Below, piece by piece: positions 7,509-16,709 of a stretch of 25,356 nucleotides of DNA (positions are counted from its first letter, which is position 1; each line of letters starts with the position of its first letter). The notes beneath the pieces were generated by a model, which saw only the letters and a list, made by a program, of their open reading frames with translations, was not told where the DNA came from and ran no database searches. The position numbers were made by a program, and so were the translations under genes. The DNA is from a virus, in IMG/VR virus record IMGVR_UViG_3300042401_002500, positions 1 to 25,356 of that record; one strand, 5' to 3'.

Positions 7509-10397
7509 ATGCAAATACAAAATTTAAGATTTTTTGATAGTGAATCAAATGACCTAAACCTTCTATATAATTCTGACACGGATATATGGGAGGGAGTTTG
7601 TTATTTACCAAAGGTATCTACTGGACTATATGAGACCCTAACAATATACATATTAGAACAAGTTGAAGGTGCGCTAGGAGATGAAATGTTTATTACACCA
7701 ATAGGTCAAGGTAATTTTAAAAATGAACTTAAATTCAAATTTTTTAGTGGTTATGAATTTAGTGAGGACATATTTATGTACAGCGCTAAAAATGTTAATG
7801 GAGTACTTGAAATTCAAAAAGATGAAATTCAAACCTATCCAATATTAAATGTAAATAATTCAGTAGGACAAAATGCTAATGATTTTAAAATTATTAGTAG
7901 TAATATTCCAATGATTCCCGTTAAGTGCAATGTTGCACTTATGAGTGAGGAAGATAATTATCATACCAGAATTCTCGATATTTATGCAGTGGAATATACT
8001 TCGGAAGAAGGAACAATTGGAACATATGGATCAGAAAGTTTAATTGCAAGCATTAGAATCTACGGAGAAACTGAATCTGAAGACGAAAGATTAGGGGTTC
8101 TTCTATCAAATATGGGAATGTCCCTATCTGAGGAAGAGTATATCATACTTAAAGATTCTAACATTTTGGAGATGTCTCCAGACTGGATTTTAATGAATCA
8201 AAAAAGAAAAGAACTTCTATTACAAGCATCTCAAATTCAACCGTTTGTCGGTACTTATAAAGCCCTCCTAAATGCCATTGATTTTTATGGTTATAATAAA
8301 ATAACAATTAAAGAATATTGGTTAAATATTAATGAACAGGCAGAAAACTTTGGAAAACTACAAGCAATTGCCCTTCCAAATCAAGATGTTGTTGGATTTC
8401 TTGCAAATAAAAATCAAGGAAACCAGTTGCCAAGTTCAAATCTAAAAAAGACCAGCAGATTTTCTCTTGTCTATAGATTAAATGAAGCTGATGGTAATGT
8501 TGATGAGTGGGATATCCCAACAGTAGTCGAGTCGACTGATTATAGTCCAGATGAGGTACTTATAAAACTGTATGGACTTAAAAACAAACTACAAGAAAAA
8601 TATTTGCCACTCCAGGCTAAAATTGTAGATATTACAGGAGAAGGTGATTATTTTGCACAATTTAATTTAAACGTTTGGAATAATCAACATTCTATCAAAG
8701 ACCAAACCGCTGGACAAATAGTTGATTTTAGCAGATATCCTGTGGAAAGACAATTATTTATTGAAGACCTAAGAAAGGTTGACTATAGATTAACGGGAAT
8801 TGGACAAGACTTTTCAATACTTAGTAATACTAATAGAGAAGGTATCTCAGAATCTATAATAAATTTTTATGATGGATATTATATTGATGACCTATCAAGT
8901 TTTAATACACTTGCTGGAATTCCGGTAGGATGCCCTGTTATTTTAAATGCAGACTCATTCATAGGAAGTTGGGATTCTGCGGAATTTACATATATAGATG
9001 CTGGTAAAGAATATGCAGGTCCCCGTGGTTTAAACAATTTTAGGGATGATTTTGAAGATCCCACAAATCCATCTATAAATTATTATGATTTGTTAAAGGC
9101 AAATGAACAATATAACCTATTAACATGGGATAACTGGTGGAGACAAGGAATCTATGAAATGGAATGGACAATTCTTGGACCTAGAGGTTATTCAAAATCT
9201 TTTAGAGGAGGGGTTGGTTATTATGATGGATCTGGAGTTTTTCATCCAGAATATCAGCAGTTTCCAATAGTACTTCCATATGATGGAACCTATTCAGTTG
9301 AATTGTCTATATTTGACCTATATAATGTGCGAAGTTCTTATAGAAAACCTGACTACTTTGAAGTAAAGAACAAAAATGTTGAGGTCTATGGAATATTCCA
9401 AAAAATGTTACCTCAATTAAATTGGAATGAGTATAAGTACACTTACGATGTTGCGGGAAGTGACTGGGATTGGGCTAGAGAGAACACAGCTAATGTCGAT
9501 AGTATTATCGCAACGTATTATTTAACATTAGACCGGGCAAACTATGTGCACGACGAAGAGGATGGTCCGGAATTTTCTACAGTAAGAAGATATTTAGATC
9601 CAAGTAATAGTACTGGATTTGCTGAAACTCCAGGACCATATCAATGGAGAGAATTAAGAACCCAGTTGTGGGAAGATGGAGATGAAGTTAATTGGAATAT
9701 GATGAGAGTTGGAGCTGATATTAATTCATCATTCAAGATGGATCTATTACAGTCTAATGGATATACCAATGGTTACAACTTTTACATGACGCAATATGAT
9801 GTTAATTCAAATCTATTAATTACTGATTCATATGAAATTCAAACAACCTATCCCGTTAATAACACTGATTTAAGTGCATGGAGAACAATTGCAAATGAAC
9901 TTTCTCAATTAGACCAGGTAGAGCATCCAATACTAACTAAATTTAATTACAATCCAATATTAATTGATGTAGACATTAATGGAACTGAAGATGTGTGCAA
10001 CTATATTTTAGTAGTCGGTGAAGAACCCGCAAGAACTCATGATTATTACAGTGTTGGATTTAATAGTTCAATGGGTGGAGAAATACTACCAGATTCTGAA
10101 ACTCATTTTGAAAGTTTTAATCCTGATTATCAAGACTTATGTGTTATTGATACTCACATGGAGGTTAAAAGATTAAATCATGTTACATTTTCTTATGATA
10201 TTACAAATATGCCTGGAATTATTTCTCAAAAATGGACTCTTAAAAATAATAATGAAAATGTAAATGATATATATTATAGTAATACATGGCTGACATACTT
10301 ATTCAAATACAAAGGCGACTATACAATAGAATTAGAATTGATAGACGTTAATGGAAATAAAAACACAATAAATAAAAATATATTAAAAATCATTTAA
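7509..10397 (+). CDS. Large baseplate wedge protein in the gp7 position, with tail-protein-I-like and PKD/Ig-like segments (962 aa)
   Basis: It lies where T4 gene 7 (about 1030 aa) lies after genes 25 and 6. Residues about 225-375 contain a helical unit with RKELLLQASQIQPFVGTYKA and then LLNAIDFYGYNKITIKEYW. This follows the pattern of phage tail protein I (helix, a Gly-Thr turn, helix, small strand), which gp7-type wedge proteins share. Two PKD/Ig-like beta domains can be seen at about 545-625 (ending DGTYSVELSIFDLYN) and 890-962 (SQKWTLKN then YKGDYTIELELIDVNGN). These are probably surface-exposed additions. There is no signal peptide. The wedge role is inferred from order plus the tail-I-like unit. 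One base separates it from the next gene. Confidence 0.82.
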   Translation: MQIQNLRFFDSESNDLNLLYNSDTDIWEGVCYLPKVSTGLYETLTIYILEQVEGALGDEMFITPIGQGNFKNELKFKFFSGYEFSEDIFMYSAKNVNGVLEIQKDEIQTYPILNVNNSVGQNANDFKIISSNIPMIPVKCNVALMSEEDNYHTRILDIYAVEYTSEEGTIGTYGSESLIASIRIYGETESEDERLGVLLSNMGMSLSEEEYIILKDSNILEMSPDWILMNQKRKELLLQASQIQPFVGTYKALLNAIDFYGYNKITIKEYWLNINEQAENFGKLQAIALPNQDVVGFLANKNQGNQLPSSNLKKTSRFSLVYRLNEADGNVDEWDIPTVVESTDYSPDEVLIKLYGLKNKLQEKYLPLQAKIVDITGEGDYFAQFNLNVWNNQHSIKDQTAGQIVDFSRYPVERQLFIEDLRKVDYRLTGIGQDFSILSNTNREGISESIINFYDGYYIDDLSSFNTLAGIPVGCPVILNADSFIGSWDSAEFTYIDAGKEYAGPRGLNNFRDDFEDPTNPSINYYDLLKANEQYNLLTWDNWWRQGIYEMEWTILGPRGYSKSFRGGVGYYDGSGVFHPEYQQFPIVLPYDGTYSVELSIFDLYNVRSSYRKPDYFEVKNKNVEVYGIFQKMLPQLNWNEYKYTYDVAGSDWDWARENTANVDSIIATYYLTLDRANYVHDEEDGPEFSTVRRYLDPSNSTGFAETPGPYQWRELRTQLWEDGDEVNWNMMRVGADINSSFKMDLLQSNGYTNGYNFYMTQYDVNSNLLITDSYEIQTTYPVNNTDLSAWRTIANELSQLDQVEHPILTKFNYNPILIDVDINGTEDVCNYILVVGEEPARTHDYYSVGFNSSMGGEILPDSETHFESFNPDYQDLCVIDTHMEVKRLNHVTFSYDITNMPGIISQKWTLKNNNENVNDIYYSNTWLTYLFKYKGDYTIELELIDVNGNKNTINKNILKII

Positions 10398-10398
10398 C

Positions 10399-10962
10399 AT
10401 GGCAAGTATAACAACAATTTTAGGAACCGACAGTGTTTCTTCATCTAGAATAGTAATTAACACAAATTTTGCGTCACTTAATAATGAATTGGCAGACATC
10501 TCAAACGCATTAATAATTGATAATGGAACTCTTACTCTAGGAGGGTTAATAACAGGAGGAACTTTAAAAATTAATAATGGAACAGATACTTTTAAAGTTA
10601 ATGAGTCAGATATTGAGGTAAATTTACCAATTGAATTTAATGACGATATTATTATAAATAAAGGAATAGTGTATTCAGTTGTAACTGGCGTACTTTCATT
10701 ACCATCAACAGGTAACCCTTACACTTATTCAACATATCTTTTAGATTCAAATGGTTTTCCTGGAACAATATCACTTTCTGCTGCAGACCCAGGACAAGAA
10801 ATTACATTGGTATCTCAAGGAGGAAGCGTTACACTTAGCAATACTAATATCGCTGGACCATCCGAAAATGTAGTAATATTGCAAAACGGTTCAATTACGC
10901 TAAGATATATAAGTGGAAATTTCTATATAGTATCGGCAGTTCATTGTACTATAACATACTAA
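10399..10962 (+). CDS. Small beta-rich fibre-like or baseplate appendage protein (187 aa)
   Basis: The N-terminus (ITTILGTDSVSSSRIVINTN then FASLNNEL) has a layout like the N-termini of the two tail fibres further on: a short strand, an Asp, then I/KIN-x-NF-x-x-L. The rest is Gly/Thr/Ser/Asn-rich and strand-forming, with a repeated GTLTLGGLITGGTLKINNG stretch typical of trimeric beta-helix fibres (about 43-61). It is probably a short fibre or a plug attached to the baseplate; no named family is recognised. It starts one base after the wedge gene and is followed by a 19-base A-rich spacer. Confidence 0.8.
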   Translation: MASITTILGTDSVSSSRIVINTNFASLNNELADISNALIIDNGTLTLGGLITGGTLKINNGTDTFKVNESDIEVNLPIEFNDDIIINKGIVYSVVTGVLSLPSTGNPYTYSTYLLDSNGFPGTISLSAADPGQEITLVSQGGSVTLSNTNIAGPSENVVILQNGSITLRYISGNFYIVSAVHCTITY

Positions 10963-10981
10963 TAAAAACAAAATCACTTAA

Positions 10982-12910
10982 ATGGCAACACCATTAATAA
11001 GAATGCCCCAAGAGCAGGGAGGTACTATGTACGCGTTTTCAAGTGCTGCTCGAGATTTGACTAGGGCTTATTATAATCCCGATATAAATTTTGAGTACTC
11101 TAAGTTTGCATTGATAAATATTCCAGACGTATCACCTCCGAGCAATGGAGAAAACTTTATTGAATTTGAAAATTTGCGTCAAGCGTCTGGAGCTGCATAT
11201 GTGCCTGATGAAAATGCTAATGTTGATTTCGCCCAAACTCTACAAAACTACGCACTTAATTTTGAGAATTTTATCCTAACTGACGATGACTTTGATAACA
11301 CTTTGTATTCTAGTGATGCTGAAAAAATATTATTTAAGTGGTTACATCATATAGGTGCATTTGAGGTTAAAACTGCAAATTCGCAGCAAGTTGTAGGAAA
11401 CAATTCTAGAGTTATAGAAAATGAAGATACTACAAATACAGGTAATAACTATTCTAGAGTTGTAAAGTATATTGGAAATATAGATGTTTCAAATGATAAA
11501 AATTATCAAGGAAATACTTACAATGAAATATTTGTAAATGTTCCATCTTCAGTAGGACATACTCCAGAAATATTATTCAAATCAACCTCTTATAATACTA
11601 ATGCAACGTTATACGATCCAGATACTAAAATTAATGGAAGAAGTGAACAAACACATCCTGATGCTTTCTTAACTTTAGATGCTCTTGCAGATACTGATGA
11701 GGGTACAATAAGTATGGATCCGTTAGATATACACAATGGTCTTGGCATTGAATGGAATTCAGCTCTATACTCTAAAATTGCGACTGACCCTAAATTAAAT
11801 AATTTTTTAGACTATTCTAAAAGAGGAGGAGACTTTAGATTTAATGCAATATTGGTTTACTATGATTTATATTCAAAATCAAATATTATTAATAAATCTA
11901 CAAATCTTTATGGTATATTAATATTAGATAATTTTAAATATTCTCCAAATACAACAGGATGGAAAATACCTGAAATTACAAAATATAAACCGAATGATGT
12001 TACCGGCTTAAATGGTACAGCATTTGCACTTAAATTAAATGTAAAATTTAATTCGTCTTTAGATAATGTAGGAGTTGAAATAAATATAAATGACTACTCT
12101 ACGTTTTCAATGGATATTTTTTTGGATACAACAACTGCTCTTGAAAATGCTGCAAAATTATTAGTTGATGCCGGTAATTCTTATGCTGGAATTGTGCAAA
12201 GAGTTAATGACCTAGAAAATTTATTAGTATATAATAATTCTACTGATTTTTCTGAAAGAATTACAACATTAGAAACTGCAATTGAAAATGCATCTTTAAA
12301 TTATGCGTCATCAACTTCAATTCTAGATATGATTACTTCAGTAAATACAAGATTGAACCAGATTATTAGTGGGGTTATTCCAACTGAAATACAATACAAT
12401 ACAAATGTTCTTAGTGCAGGAGATGGGATGAAAATTGATAAATCAAATCCAAACATGATTAAAGTCGTTAATGACAATACTGGATATTTTTTAAATTCTA
12501 TTTTTGAATATGATTTTACAACAACATCCCCAACAACAGGTTCTTTAATAACACATGTTAATCCATTCGAATTGGTAAAAACTGCGTCTACTGGTTTAAT
12601 CACAAGAATAAGACCGTTTGATAATTTGATTAGAATTAATACTAATGAAGATACATTGACCGGAGACTTGAATATATACTTAGATGATAGTATTAATTCT
12701 TGGAAAAATGGGCAAACTGTTAAGTTTTCTTTTAAAAATAAATTGCCAAACCTAGAAAATTACAGAATAAACATATATACTGAAAAAAACAAAGGTTATA
12801 TATTAAAATCGTTTATTGATTCCAATAATCTTTTAAGCAAAAAACCTTATTTTGAATTAATATGTGTAGATGAAATAAACAAGGCATTTGAACTTGAAAT
12901 AATAAGATAA
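10982..12910 (+). CDS. Large virion protein, unrecognised (642 aa)
   Basis: No family is recognised. Residues 1-380 are a mixed globular region rich in Asn, Asp and Tyr. Residues about 395-465 look like a coiled coil (VQRVNDLENLL, then ERITTLETAIENA, then DMITSVNTRLNQII), and about 180 beta-rich residues follow. A coiled coil followed by a beta C-terminal domain is common in trimeric baseplate appendages such as T4 gp10 or gp12. No sequence match to these can be claimed. The ATG follows a spacer without Shine-Dalgarno, and the stop lies one base before the next gene. Confidence 0.82.
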   Translation: MATPLIRMPQEQGGTMYAFSSAARDLTRAYYNPDINFEYSKFALINIPDVSPPSNGENFIEFENLRQASGAAYVPDENANVDFAQTLQNYALNFENFILTDDDFDNTLYSSDAEKILFKWLHHIGAFEVKTANSQQVVGNNSRVIENEDTTNTGNNYSRVVKYIGNIDVSNDKNYQGNTYNEIFVNVPSSVGHTPEILFKSTSYNTNATLYDPDTKINGRSEQTHPDAFLTLDALADTDEGTISMDPLDIHNGLGIEWNSALYSKIATDPKLNNFLDYSKRGGDFRFNAILVYYDLYSKSNIINKSTNLYGILILDNFKYSPNTTGWKIPEITKYKPNDVTGLNGTAFALKLNVKFNSSLDNVGVEININDYSTFSMDIFLDTTTALENAAKLLVDAGNSYAGIVQRVNDLENLLVYNNSTDFSERITTLETAIENASLNYASSTSILDMITSVNTRLNQIISGVIPTEIQYNTNVLSAGDGMKIDKSNPNMIKVVNDNTGYFLNSIFEYDFTTTSPTTGSLITHVNPFELVKTASTGLITRIRPFDNLIRINTNEDTLTGDLNIYLDDSINSWKNGQTVKFSFKNKLPNLENYRINIYTEKNKGYILKSFIDSNNLLSKKPYFELICVDEINKAFELEIIR

Positions 12911-12911
12911 T

Positions 12912-15900
12912 ATGAGCGCTAGCAATTCGATATCACACCTACTTGAACAATTTCTTGAGTTAAATACAAACTCATTAGAAACATTTAAAAGAATTAATGA
13001 AGCTATAACGACTGATAAAGAGACCGTTAGCATTGATCTTTTTAATACTAAAACGGGGAAAATGGAAACTATTCAAATACCTGCATTTGGTTATTTGAAA
13101 AGAGAAATTGATCGTTTAAATAAAAATGTTAGTTCTATTAGTGGGCTTGAAGGCTCAAATGCAAATGTAAGACTAAAAGACGGTTCTTTTAGAACTATCC
13201 ATACTTCTAGATTAAAAGGACCATCTCCTTCTATTACAACCCTTGCCTCTCCTACCCAGTTTTCAACTAAATTAAATGATTTTTTCGAAAACTTTTTAAA
13301 TCCGTTGCTTACAATTAATTTAGATGTAAGCGGACAAATTCCAGTGGAGACCGAAAAGGTATATGTTGAGCGATATATCTTTAATGAAAGTGACCTAGCT
13401 TCAACTACTTCATTTGATGAAATTTATAAAGGAGGTAGCGAAATTGTTTATTCTAACTTTAAAGAGCAGTTAACTAATAATAATTTAGTTTATTATTTAG
13501 ATTCTCAAGTAATCGATATGCCTATTAGAAAAATTCAATACACTGGATTTTTTGATGTGGTTAAAATAGACAATGTCCAAAAGAATGTTGTTATTGATGG
13601 AACAACTCAAACTAAAACTGTTAAATTATTTACGCTTAACAAATTAACTTTTACTGATTCAACTAAAAGTTTAAAAGATACTGAAACATTAAAGACTAGA
13701 GATTCTCTTATTGTAAACTCTGGTAATTATCGAACAAGATACCAAATTCTTTCTATTGATGCCTCTACTTCACAGGTAGAGTTACTATTAATTGAAGGTT
13801 CTGAATCTATTAAGATTGGAGTTAACCAACTTGGAATTTATAAAGCAGTCGATACTGATTTGAATATCGAAATTAATGTTGCATATGATGAACGACAAGT
13901 TATTTTTGTTAAACCAATCGATCCTGTTTCAAAAATACAATCTGAAGATTTTTCGCCAGGGATTGGATTCTATTCTAATAGTTTAGAAATGACTGACGCT
14001 ACTGGTACTAAAATGACCTTAGCTGAATATTATAAAAATGAAGTTGCAGATTTTGGGCAATTCCTTAAATCGCTAAAGGTAGATTATATTCCACCTGCAG
14101 CATCTGGAATTACGCCAACCCCTCCGGTTATTAACATTGAAAATTTTAAAGTTGTTCAAATTAATAAACATCTAACTGACAATACAACAACTGATAAAAT
14201 TAAACAATTAAAGTCTGACAAATCCTCAACAGAGCAAACTTTAAAACAACTTGACGAATCAATTAAACAAAAAAAATCTTTAATTAATAGTAAAAAATTC
14301 GCGTCTCAGGCAGAAAGAGATACTAATAAAAATGAATTAAGTTCATTAGTTTCTCAAAGAGATTTGGAGTCTAAACTTTTTTCTTCTATAGTTAATGAAA
14401 TTAAATCTTCTGCAGAATCTGCTGATTTACAAACGGTATCTCCAAAATATAAAGTTAGAGGATTTTGGTCAGTTCCAGAGCCAAAAACAATTGGAAATCA
14501 AGTATCGCAAGAAGTTATACAATTTAAGATTAGATATCGATATGTATCAACAACTGGGAAAACTTCAAATATCGATCAACTAAAATTTGTAGATGCAACA
14601 AATCAAACTGAAAAAACAGCTGCTTTTTCAAATTGGGTAGAAGTTAGTGGACCTGTTAGAAAAAGAGCAATGGATGCTACTGGAAAATATAATTGGATTC
14701 TTGAAAGTGAAGAAGATGCTAATGCGGTAAACTTTAACTCTTTCGATATTGCAATTAATCCTGGTGAAGTTGTTGAATTTATGATTAAATCAATTTCTGA
14801 AGCTGGATTCCCGGCGAATCCTCTAGAATCCGAATGGTCGTCAATTCAAAAAATAGAGTTTCCACAAGCAGAAATTAATACAGATCCTTTAGGAAATGTT
14901 ATTAAAAATAATGAGCTTGATATCTTAAAGGTACAAATTCAACAAGACTTGGAATCTGCAGGTGTATTCCAACACGTTGGAGAATCTTTTACAGTCGGTA
15001 GTCAAACATTTGCGCATAGCGCAAATACAATATCTTCAGGATTTATAACTGATAATCAAGCCCCAATTACTGTTTATGAAAAGTTATTAGCTCTTCAAAA
15101 TGAGGTTCTGAGCTTAAGAGCTGTTATTGAAAAAACAACTGGAGAATTACTTGTAAGAATTATTGATGAAAGCGGAAACGTTACACCAGTAACAAATAAC
15201 TCAACGGTACCGTTGTTCGCAGGCTACTATAGCCAAGAAATTCCAACGGTTAATGGAAAAGGAGCTATTGTTACCAAAAACTTTAAAATTGAATTATTAA
15301 ATACAAAAGCAACAAACCTTGAATTAATTTCTAGAATCGTAGGAGACACTAAACAACCTGCTCCAATTTCTACAACTAATACAAAATTTGGACTTGGAAA
15401 AGGAATTCAAGACCCATTATATAATAGTGATTATTACAGAGATGAAGCCAAATATGACTTAGTTCCGGTAATTTATCAAAATACTAGTGGTATTACAAGT
15501 GTTGACTATATTAATAGTAGTCCAGATCAGTCATCTCAATTAAAAGGACAATTTATATACTCTAGATTTAAAAATATTGCAAATGATGATAATTTATATG
15601 TAATTAATGAAAGTGTTCCAGGAGGTAATGCAGCAGACGGTAATATTAGTGCAGGCACGGGTGCAAGCGACCTTGGTATAAATACTGCATATGATAAATA
15701 TGAGTATGGAATTTCATATAAAATTAATGGTATTGCCACAGATACGACAAATCCTGAATTTAAAAACTTCCAATCAGCATCAATTACTCCATATTCTAGC
15801 GCAAAGTCAAGTCCAAATGATTTTATTTGGGCAGGGCAATATACAACTATTGTAGCTGGACCTCCAGAGAGAATAGGAGATAGGCTTGCAACAAGAGCGC

Positions 15901-16643
15901 AAGTCGGAACTACTGATATATCATTTGATTCATATTCGAATGGAATTTATTTGCACATTGACCACCCTCTTTTAAAAGGTAAAACTAGCAAAGAAACAGG
16001 TCTTACAATATTACAAATTGCAAGTAATGGAATTATTGGAATGCCTAAAACAGCGTCTTTAAGAGCGACAGATCAACATGGCAAAAAACAAACACCTCTT
16101 AGAATAATTAATACAGTAAATAGTGATGGAATTCTAGGAACAAGACAAGCGGGAAAAGCCGCTTTTGCACCAGAAGATCAATACTTATTAGGAGGAAGAT
16201 CGTGTGGATCTTTCCTTTATATTTCTCCATTAAACACCACCTCATTAGTAGTAGATGCTTCTAATAAGAGCGGTAAAAAAATAATTCCAGGAGGAAGCGC
16301 AAATGCAATATCGCTTGACTTAGTGTTTCAATACCGAATGACTGATTATTATGGACCTTCAAATACAGGGATTGGTAGAATTGGAGGAGTATTAACTAAT
16401 ACGTTTACAAACTTAAGTTATGCTAAAAAAATAGGTATTGATATAATTGATTTTGGTAACAATGAGTTTAAATTTGATATTGAAGTTTCTGCTAGATATG
16501 CAGCAGAAGGTAGAAATGTTAACAATATTACCGGTACAATGTTGTCAAGCTACCTGTCTAATTATAAATCAGGTAGTGGTAGAAGAAGATTTTTATCAAG
16601 TAATTCATTTGATTTATCTTTTCCAGATATTAATCAGTTCTAG
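12912..16643 (+). CDS. Very large virion protein with coiled coil and fibronectin-like segment (1243 aa)
   Basis: No named family is recognised. The N-terminus is helical (1-75). A strongly predicted coiled coil lies at about 427-500, Lys/Glu/Ser-rich with heptads such as IKQLKSDKSSTEQTLKQLDE. Residues about 510-650 look like a fibronectin-III-type domain, with strands around FKIRYRYVSTTG and a Pro/Trp/Ser edge ending SEWSSIQKIEFP. Such a domain is often seen in tail-tip and baseplate proteins. The C-terminal third is beta-rich and Gly/Asn-rich. It is the last gene of an unbroken run from 7237 apart from short spacers, and a 66-base regulatory gap follows. Baseplate or fibre-attachment function is inferred from context. 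Confidence 0.82.
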   Translation: MSASNSISHLLEQFLELNTNSLETFKRINEAITTDKETVSIDLFNTKTGKMETIQIPAFGYLKREIDRLNKNVSSISGLEGSNANVRLKDGSFRTIHTSRLKGPSPSITTLASPTQFSTKLNDFFENFLNPLLTINLDVSGQIPVETEKVYVERYIFNESDLASTTSFDEIYKGGSEIVYSNFKEQLTNNNLVYYLDSQVIDMPIRKIQYTGFFDVVKIDNVQKNVVIDGTTQTKTVKLFTLNKLTFTDSTKSLKDTETLKTRDSLIVNSGNYRTRYQILSIDASTSQVELLLIEGSESIKIGVNQLGIYKAVDTDLNIEINVAYDERQVIFVKPIDPVSKIQSEDFSPGIGFYSNSLEMTDATGTKMTLAEYYKNEVADFGQFLKSLKVDYIPPAASGITPTPPVINIENFKVVQINKHLTDNTTTDKIKQLKSDKSSTEQTLKQLDESIKQKKSLINSKKFASQAERDTNKNELSSLVSQRDLESKLFSSIVNEIKSSAESADLQTVSPKYKVRGFWSVPEPKTIGNQVSQEVIQFKIRYRYVSTTGKTSNIDQLKFVDATNQTEKTAAFSNWVEVSGPVRKRAMDATGKYNWILESEEDANAVNFNSFDIAINPGEVVEFMIKSISEAGFPANPLESEWSSIQKIEFPQAEINTDPLGNVIKNNELDILKVQIQQDLESAGVFQHVGESFTVGSQTFAHSANTISSGFITDNQAPITVYEKLLALQNEVLSLRAVIEKTTGELLVRIIDESGNVTPVTNNSTVPLFAGYYSQEIPTVNGKGAIVTKNFKIELLNTKATNLELISRIVGDTKQPAPISTTNTKFGLGKGIQDPLYNSDYYRDEAKYDLVPVIYQNTSGITSVDYINSSPDQSSQLKGQFIYSRFKNIANDDNLYVINESVPGGNAADGNISAGTGASDLGINTAYDKYEYGISYKINGIATDTTNPEFKNFQSASITPYSSAKSSPNDFIWAGQYTTIVAGPPERIGDRLATRAQVGTTDISFDSYSNGIYLHIDHPLLKGKTSKETGLTILQIASNGIIGMPKTASLRATDQHGKKQTPLRIINTVNSDGILGTRQAGKAAFAPEDQYLLGGRSCGSFLYISPLNTTSLVVDASNKSGKKIIPGGSANAISLDLVFQYRMTDYYGPSNTGIGRIGGVLTNTFTNLSYAKKIGIDIIDFGNNEFKFDIEVSARYAAEGRNVNNITGTMLSSYLSNYKSGSGRRRFLSSNSFDLSFPDINQF

Positions 16644-16650
16644 CAAATTA

Positions 16651-16700
16651 CTCTTTTTATGTTAATTTATTTATATGATATATAATATAAATAAAAAGAG
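16651..16700 (+). promoter_or_regulatory. Overlapping inverted repeats that could hide the Shine-Dalgarno of the 1494-aa gene
   Basis: CTCTTTTTAT (16651-16660) is the exact reverse complement of ATAAAAAGAG (16691-16700), whose last three bases belong to the Shine-Dalgarno GAGGTG. A second, competing pair is TTTATTTATAT (16666-16676) with ATATAAATAAA (16685-16695), loop of 8. The two stems share bases 16691-16695, so they cannot both form completely. No T-run follows, so a terminator is unlikely. A switch over translation initiation is possible, provided transcription starts upstream of 16651. Confidence 0.5.
16686..16693 (+). promoter_or_regulatory. TATAAATA, exact T4-type late promoter box
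   Basis: This octamer equals the T4 late promoter consensus and overlaps the end of an ATATATAA box (16678-16685). If used as in T4, transcription would start near 16699, inside or just before the Shine-Dalgarno GAGGTG, giving a very short leader. It sits in the largest gap of the 7-23 kb region, before the longest gene. The same octamer also appears inside the 1494-aa gene (about 20419), so chance remains possible. Confidence 0.45.
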
Positions 16701-16703
16701 GTG
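16698..16703 (+). promoter_or_regulatory. Shine-Dalgarno GAGGTG before the 1494-aa gene
   Basis: GAGGTG can pair over six consecutive bases with the usual 16S tail (CACCUC) and ends six bases before ATG 16710, an optimal distance. No other gene start in the window has a comparable site; the others have A/T-rich leaders, as is normal for Bacteroidetes. It therefore supports the ATG at 16710 and marks this gene as specially controlled. Confidence 0.7.
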
Positions 16704-16709
16704 TCCTAG

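Noticed and set aside
14395-14583. + strand 62-codon frame within the 1243-aa gene
   Set aside because: It lies fully inside the coiled-coil/fibronectin-like coding part of the larger gene and looks like a frame shadow.
16447-16665. + strand 72-codon frame overlapping the end of the 1243-aa gene
   Set aside because: It runs through the 3' end of the larger gene into the hairpin region, with no domain and no initiation signal.
16651-16700. The AT-rich inverted repeats as a rho-independent terminator after the 1243-aa gene
   Set aside because: The stems are almost pure A/T and no T-run follows on the + strand. Overlap with a promoter box and Shine-Dalgarno fits regulation better.
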